A DNA stretch of 64,000 bases from Porogramme epimiltina. Its lineage: Eukaryota; Basidiomycota; Agaricomycetes; Polyporales; Polyporaceae. The notes beneath the pieces are model-generated. The model saw only the letters and a program-made list of their open reading frames with translations, was not told where the DNA came from and ran no database searches. The position numbers were made by a program, and so were the translations under genes. Shown piece after piece: positions 59,447 to 64,000 of this stretch (its first letter is position 1; every line of letters starts with the position of its first letter). The stretch lies in the NCBI GenBank assembly GCA_900155495.1, contig FTLJ01000131.1, positions 1 through 64,000 on the forward strand, read 5' to 3'.

Positions 59447-61177
59447 ATGTCGCTGCTCCGACATGCTGTTAACATGCGACGCCCTATATTTACCCTCCCC
59501 ACTGAAATTCTTATCGCCATTGTAGAAGAAGTTGGAAGCACGTCAACTCTAGACGTCGACTGGACGCTCGGGCGGTTCTGGGCTCCATCCTTCCGGGATG
59601 GCTCTGTGCTGATTCGCTTGTCGCAGACATGCCGTCGTTTCCGCAACATCATCCTATCCCATTCCAAGCCATCTTGGTGGACCCATATCTGCCGGAACGC
59701 CGACCCGGTTATTCCGACCCTTCTCGCGAGAAGCCAAAACCTCCCGCTCGCTGTTGTCGTACACGGATCTTCGGGCAGTACAAACAACCTCCGCGCATAT
59801 TACGCCTCAATGATCCCCCGGATGCAAGACCTCCATTTCGTGAACGTCGACTATGGCCGGTTCAAAGCGTTCAAATCGTTCCTGCACCTTATACATCCGG
59901 CACTCCGATGCCTCACTTTCACTGGCAATCAGCCTGACCGCCCCGAATGGCGTAGACATGGCCTCACGCTATCCCCCACACACTTCCCCCAACTTCGCCA
60001 GCTCACTCTCTCCGGCGTCTCCTTCCACGTCAACCCCCACGCCCCGCACCCGCACCTCACCCGCCTCGTGCTCGCTCGCATCTCCGGCATCCCACGATTG
60101 CACGTGAAGGTCGCCGCGCTTCTTGCTGCGTGCCCCGCGCTCGAATCCGTCGCCCTCTCCTCCCTCTTCGCCGGCGACGTCCCCGACGCTCCCTTCCCTC
60201 CGCCGCACATCCCGGCCCTCCGTCGCATCGTGCTGCACGACCTCGTCGCGCGCGCGCTCCGCTTCTACGTCGCCCTACTCCCCGCGGCCGGCGGCGCCTC
60301 GCCTGGGATCACTTTGGAGATCATAAACGAAACTGCGGCGCACTCCTCGTTCAAGTTCGCGCCCGTACTACAGGAGCGCCTCGGCGCGAGCGGCGCGACC
60401 ACGATTGGCGTCGCGGTCTACTCGCGTGCGCCCGAAGACGACGCGAGTGACGCGGGCGATGCAGCGGCCCCGGATACGGAGTCTGCGGCGGGCCCGCCGC
60501 GCGATCTTGAACTTGCCGTGGCTGCGGCAGGTAATGCCGGCGCGGTGCGGATCGCGTCGACGGCGCGCCTGGTGGAGATGTCGCAATACCAGAACCCGGG
60601 CCTATGGCTGGAGCGCATCCTCCTCGCTGACCGCGCGATGCTTATGGGCGTACGCGATGCGTGGTTCATCAACCCTGGCATGCTGTCTGCTCACGATGCA
60701 CCGGAGCTCAAGGCTGCTGTTAAGCAAGCTATAGATGCACTTCCAGCACTTCGGACCATTGTCTTGGCTATGTCGGTTAATCATGAGTGCGACGAGGGCC
60801 TGACTAATTGTGTAGTGCCTCCCCCAGACCTCTCCCTTCTCCCTAATGTACATGATCCAACATTCAGCTGCGAGCATCTACGAGGGCTTCACCTCATATA
60901 TGACAGTCCTACTTTCCCGCCCTGTTGTGCTACTGATGGTAGCACCCCCTTGACCCCATACAAAGTTGACTTTTCACAGATGTTTCAGCAGCTTGATTCC
61001 AGTGCATACTGTTACCTTGAGGAACTTACTGTACAAGTGCCTTCTTGTGTCATGATTAGCTCTATAGATATACAGCACCTTCATGAATATTTTGCAAGTG
61101 TTCATACTCAACATTTAGAGCAGACACCATCTTGTCCACTTCCTTTAGACTATAGATGTAGCAGCAATATAATTTGA
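59447..61177 (+). CDS. F-box protein with leucine-rich segments
   Basis: A single long exon encodes 576 residues from the first internal Met. The F-box-like motif is TLPTEILIAIVEEVG, then LIRLSQTCRRFRNIILSHSKPSW (shown only in part), followed by leucine-rich segments (FPQLRQLTLSGVSF, HPHLTRLVLARISG, CPALESVALSSLF, IPALRRIVLHDLV). The true start probably lies upstream: ATG at 59208 opens MDSPRCGSRKLSKQLLAAL, a typical N-terminal helix, and 59411-59446 reads in frame as IKSIKGDLREA; I could not join them without a doubtful intron. Base composition changes sharply inside the gene: from about 60,700 to the stop the codons become AT-rich, continuing into the neighbouring DUF6533 gene. It presumably acts as an SCF substrate receptor; substrate unknown. 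Confidence 0.8.
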   Translation: MSLLRHAVNMRRPIFTLPTEILIAIVEEVGSTSTLDVDWTLGRFWAPSFRDGSVLIRLSQTCRRFRNIILSHSKPSWWTHICRNADPVIPTLLARSQNLPLAVVVHGSSGSTNNLRAYYASMIPRMQDLHFVNVDYGRFKAFKSFLHLIHPALRCLTFTGNQPDRPEWRRHGLTLSPTHFPQLRQLTLSGVSFHVNPHAPHPHLTRLVLARISGIPRLHVKVAALLAACPALESVALSSLFAGDVPDAPFPPPHIPALRRIVLHDLVARALRFYVALLPAAGGASPGITLEIINETAAHSSFKFAPVLQERLGASGATTIGVAVYSRAPEDDASDAGDAAAPDTESAAGPPRDLELAVAAAGNAGAVRIASTARLVEMSQYQNPGLWLERILLADRAMLMGVRDAWFINPGMLSAHDAPELKAAVKQAIDALPALRTIVLAMSVNHECDEGLTNCVVPPPDLSLLPNVHDPTFSCEHLRGLHLIYDSPTFPPCCATDGSTPLTPYKVDFSQMFQQLDSSAYCYLEELTVQVPSCVMISSIDIQHLHEYFASVHTQHLEQTPSCPLPLDYRCSSNII

Positions 61178-61306
61178 GGCTTCAACACTTTGGTCACAAC
61201 TCTGCCTGAATTGCGTGTACAGAGATGGTCTATTGCTTTTGTTTATTTGGAGGATTGTATACAAAACTCGGACCATTATTAGACATAATCTATTAAATTC
61301 GCTGAA

Positions 61307-62895
61307 CTACTGATGTATAGAAGCAATAGACCCTGACATACTTGCAAAATGCAGTGTTCCAACAGAACTAGGGGAATCCTGAAAATCACTACCAACTAGT
61401 ATCTGTGGTTGCCTACTGGCTCTTTGCATGTCAATAAGGAAGTGTGAAATTATAATAGAGGTAAGTCTGACAACTGGAAGTAAGCAATTATGAATAAGAC
61501 TTCATATACTATACCCACGGAACAGTAAATGCAACCACTTCGCTTACTAGGCCTTGAGAAAAAATCTGTCATATGTTTAGTAAGTTGAAAAAGATGACAG
61601 AATTTTTGTAGCTTACTGAGAGTAGTGAAAAGGTCATATGCAATGTGTTGAGTATAAACAACAGACTATAAGAATTTAATAGTCAAATGTCAATGCACCT
61701 AATCAATACAACTTTTGCTTACATCAAGTAGATTGTTCCTGTTTATTGAATGTTAATATACAGATTGTCATTGAAATATAGTGTCATGCTCACCATCCCA
61801 TAACAATAGTTTGGACAAAGTCATTTGACCATATAATGTATTCTTCAACAATGAAGGATGGTACAGCTGTTTCCAGGTGATAACCAAAAGGATTATATCA
61901 GATAATAACAATGACCCTCTTGAGCTAATAATGACTAGTAGATGTGTAAGTGAATAAGCCATATATGAAAATCCATCACATACAGCTATCAAACATGTTA
62001 GTTAGACTTTACAAGAAGAAGCAATTGTACTTACCTTTGCAAGGCAATATATGGGACATGGGGATCTACTGCTAGGCAACCAAATGTTGGGTCACTTGCA
62101 CCAGAAATTCCATATGCAAATTGGGTCTAAGAAAAAACATCTTGTTTCAGATTATAGTCCAAATATAGATAGATGATATAGATACCAGATTTATCCCAAT
62201 TGGCACAATAGAGAGCATGAAGACCACCAGGGACAGTCCTTTGTTTTGAGTAGGTGCAAGAGTTCGCTTCATAGAAAAGGCTGATTACTAAATGGTCAGA
62301 GTCATCCATCAAGTAACCTGATTCAAAAGCATATGCACTTGCTAATGCCAAATATGTGGTGACCTCTACTGCAAATGCAGCTTGGACAAGGATTGCACAC
62401 CTAGTATTATATCCAGTATATATCAACCTCCATTAGAGCAATAAGGGAACTATAAGACTAATGCTTACTCCTGTTTAAATGATCTGTTACTACAATTCCT
62501 CTGATTAAATCTAATATATTCTTACCTGGTCTGTAAACTTTGTGCTGCACAGAATCAACTCAAGTATCAAAGAGAGAACCCCAATGTATCTGTTCCCTAG
62601 AAACAGAACCACTGCTCCTGAGATTGGTTGTTTCCAAAACAGGTTGATCTCATAGTCCATAGTGAGCAAATAGTCAAAGATGTAAAGTGCTGATGGTGAA
62701 AAGATGTATTAGCAACTACCAGATACATATTGATGCCTATTGCTTACTGGCAGCTGCTAGACCAAAATAGCTTTCAGTGGTGCTACTCGAGATTTTTTCC
62801 ATCAGTATCAAGTTACCTGATAAGACATTGATGAGAACATACATTTTCTGAAAGCTCTCCATGATCTCAGCTGTCTCCCCAATTTGATTGGTCAT
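61307..62895 (-). CDS. DUF6533 membrane protein, second subfamily, AT-rich
   Basis: The start at 62895 gives MTNQIGETAEIMESFQKMYVL (an upstream Met at 62961 is possible). The loop block reads IFDYLLTMDYEINLFW then KQPISGAVVLFLGNRYIGVL (about 62690-62590). Next are a helix with FAVEVTTYLALAS (about 62380), RTLAPTQNKGLSLVVFM and LSIVPIGINLV (about 62260-62180), a GISGASDPTFGC block (about 62100-62070), SLLLSDIILLVITWKQLYH with LSKLLLWDG (about 61920-61790), and a helix near 61640. The last exon has LTSIIISHFLIDMQRASRQ and a tail SSVGTLHFASMSGSIASIHQ ending at 61307. All blocks are open. The gene is far richer in A and T than the rest of the window. Function unknown. Confidence 0.75.
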
Positions 62896-63846
62896 TTTAC
62901 TGCTAGGAGTTGGTGGGAGCACTAGAGGAATAATATGCAGTGGACTGGCAAGGATGGGCACAGTTTAGTTGAATGCAGTTTCTCAGAATCTAAATCCGCA
63001 GTACTTATATCTGTGCAAGCATGGTATTTGATCAAACCAGATAATCTGTACCTGTGCAATGCACCCAGCGACGAGATGAGACCGAGCACCATCATGAAGC
63101 GGCCACTCAACAGGTCAACAATCCAGCTTAGAACCTGTGTCAGCCCACTCGAGTGTGTGCCACATTGTGTGGTGCACAGCTATACCAAGCGTGTACGTGA
63201 CAGCTCAGCCGTGCCCCCAACACAGGAGAAGACTTCCGGATCACTGAGGGTGAATATGATCAGACGGTATGTTGAGGCCGCGGTGAAGGGAGGCAGAAAA
63301 TGCTCCAGTGGGGTGAGGCGCCTAAGGTAAATCGGCGGCGAAGCTCGACACTGCCTTCCTCAGCTCCGCAGGCACAGTTAGGGCCAACAGCAAGTGCGGA
63401 GCGTGGCGGAACTTGGTTCTATAGGACCTGTCACTATCACATCGCCCATGTGCGCCGCCAGGGACATCTCTCAGCCACCCATCCTACGACGCTCTCGCCG
63501 TCGCCGACCTACCCGGCCCGCAAATGAGACTCCTTGAGGGATTAGGGGTCGCCGTTCGCCATTCTACCCTATCGTTCATGGAGATGCGTAGGATTGTAAC
63601 ACTTCCGTTTGTCGGAATCCTCGCCGGTGATGAGAACGCGAACAGTGCTTCGCCGATATCAACAAGAAACGAAGGCACGATAACCAGAAAACGTCGGACT
63701 TAATCTTGCCGGTGGAAGGAGTACGCTGGTCCGTGGAGGACCCTAACAAAACGTATCTGTGCTTCAAGCATTCAGTCAAGTAGTGAATTATTGGTGGTAA
63801 AGGGGCGCATCGCTCGTATTTCCGAACCAATAACTATTGATACACA
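62896..63846. other. Spacer with possible unrecognised minus-strand coding sequence
   Basis: Minus-strand bases 63330-63060 encode a plausible protein stretch (LTPLEHFLPPFTAASTYRL, then IIFTLSDPEVFSCVGG and, after a break, LSGRFMMVLGLISSLGALH), and 63678-63484 is another open frame. They may belong to one gene divergent from the one at 63847, but an in-frame stop and missing splice sites leave it unproven. Confidence 0.25.
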
Positions 63847-64000
63847 ATGGATCCCATTGAAGAAACTGGGGCTCAGTATGCCACCCTACTCCTCGTCCTC
63901 GCTGTCGCTGTCGTCGGCTTCGTCAAGCCACTGCAAAGCCCCGTAAGCGCAACGCCAACTGGAGACATGCTGAACAAGCATACCTTCAGGAACGGCTCGC
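63847..64000 (+). CDS. Start of a membrane-anchored or secreted protein, cut by right edge
   Basis: The first exon (63847 to about 63942) encodes MDPIEETGAQY followed by a hydrophobic helix (LLLVLAVAVVGFVK) and PLQSP, then a GTAAGC donor. One N-terminal anchor after a short polar leader is the usual start of endoplasmic-reticulum enzymes, but too little is visible to name the family. Confidence 0.45.
   Translation, partial: MDPIEETGAQYATLLLVLAVAVVGFVKPLQSPVSATPTGDMLNKHTFRNGS

Overview
The window is nuclear DNA of a filamentous basidiomycete, most likely an Agaricomycete of the polypore type. Genes are split by many short introns (about 50-60 bases, GT..AG). Leaders are rich in pyrimidines, and many genes encode the fungal membrane-protein family DUF6533. 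I see no rRNA, tRNA, CRISPR array or recognisable transposon open reading frame.

Left part (1-20,510): a one-sided array of DUF6533 genes, all on the minus strand. There is one copy cut by the left edge and five copies that look complete (1643-3419, 7103-8893, 10815-12621, 15395-17081, 18723-20508). Between them are long gene-poor stretches holding two decayed C-terminal stumps (6181-6332, 14085-14221), short diverged duplications, a degenerate GCAGAC-type tract and a dense TTGAC/GTCAA cluster.

Middle part (22,477-30,739): a compact housekeeping block. It holds SDO1 (ribosome maturation), an RVS167-type BAR-SH3 protein (endocytosis and actin), ALG1 (dolichol-linked glycan synthesis), NFU1 (mitochondrial Fe-S delivery) and HEM3 (heme synthesis). 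SDO1/RVS167 and ALG1/NFU1 are divergent pairs; RVS167/ALG1 converge. A further DUF6533 copy (30,931-32,602) follows.

Next (33,484-44,958): a UBE2W-type ubiquitin-conjugating enzyme split by tiny exons, an F-box protein, the 18-exon splicing helicase PRP16, and a copper-fist transcription factor with cysteine clusters.

Right part (46,121-64,000): DUF6533 copies on both strands (46,121-47,855 plus, the best resolved with 11 exons; 50,251-51,958 plus; 52,083-53,873 minus; 61,307-62,895 minus), a DUF6533 C-terminal stump, a stump resembling the copper-fist gene's 3' end, a secreted sedolisin-type peptidase, a second F-box gene, and the start of a gene that leaves the right edge.

The conserved genes serve unrelated basic processes and form no pathway cluster, though NFU1 and HEM3 both belong to iron cofactor metabolism. 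The accessory content is the DUF6533 expansion. It falls into at least two subfamilies by tail sequence, and several minus-strand copies share a TATA-like core promoter. The function of DUF6533 proteins is unknown to me. All splice models below were built by eye; those for the conserved genes keep frame across every junction.
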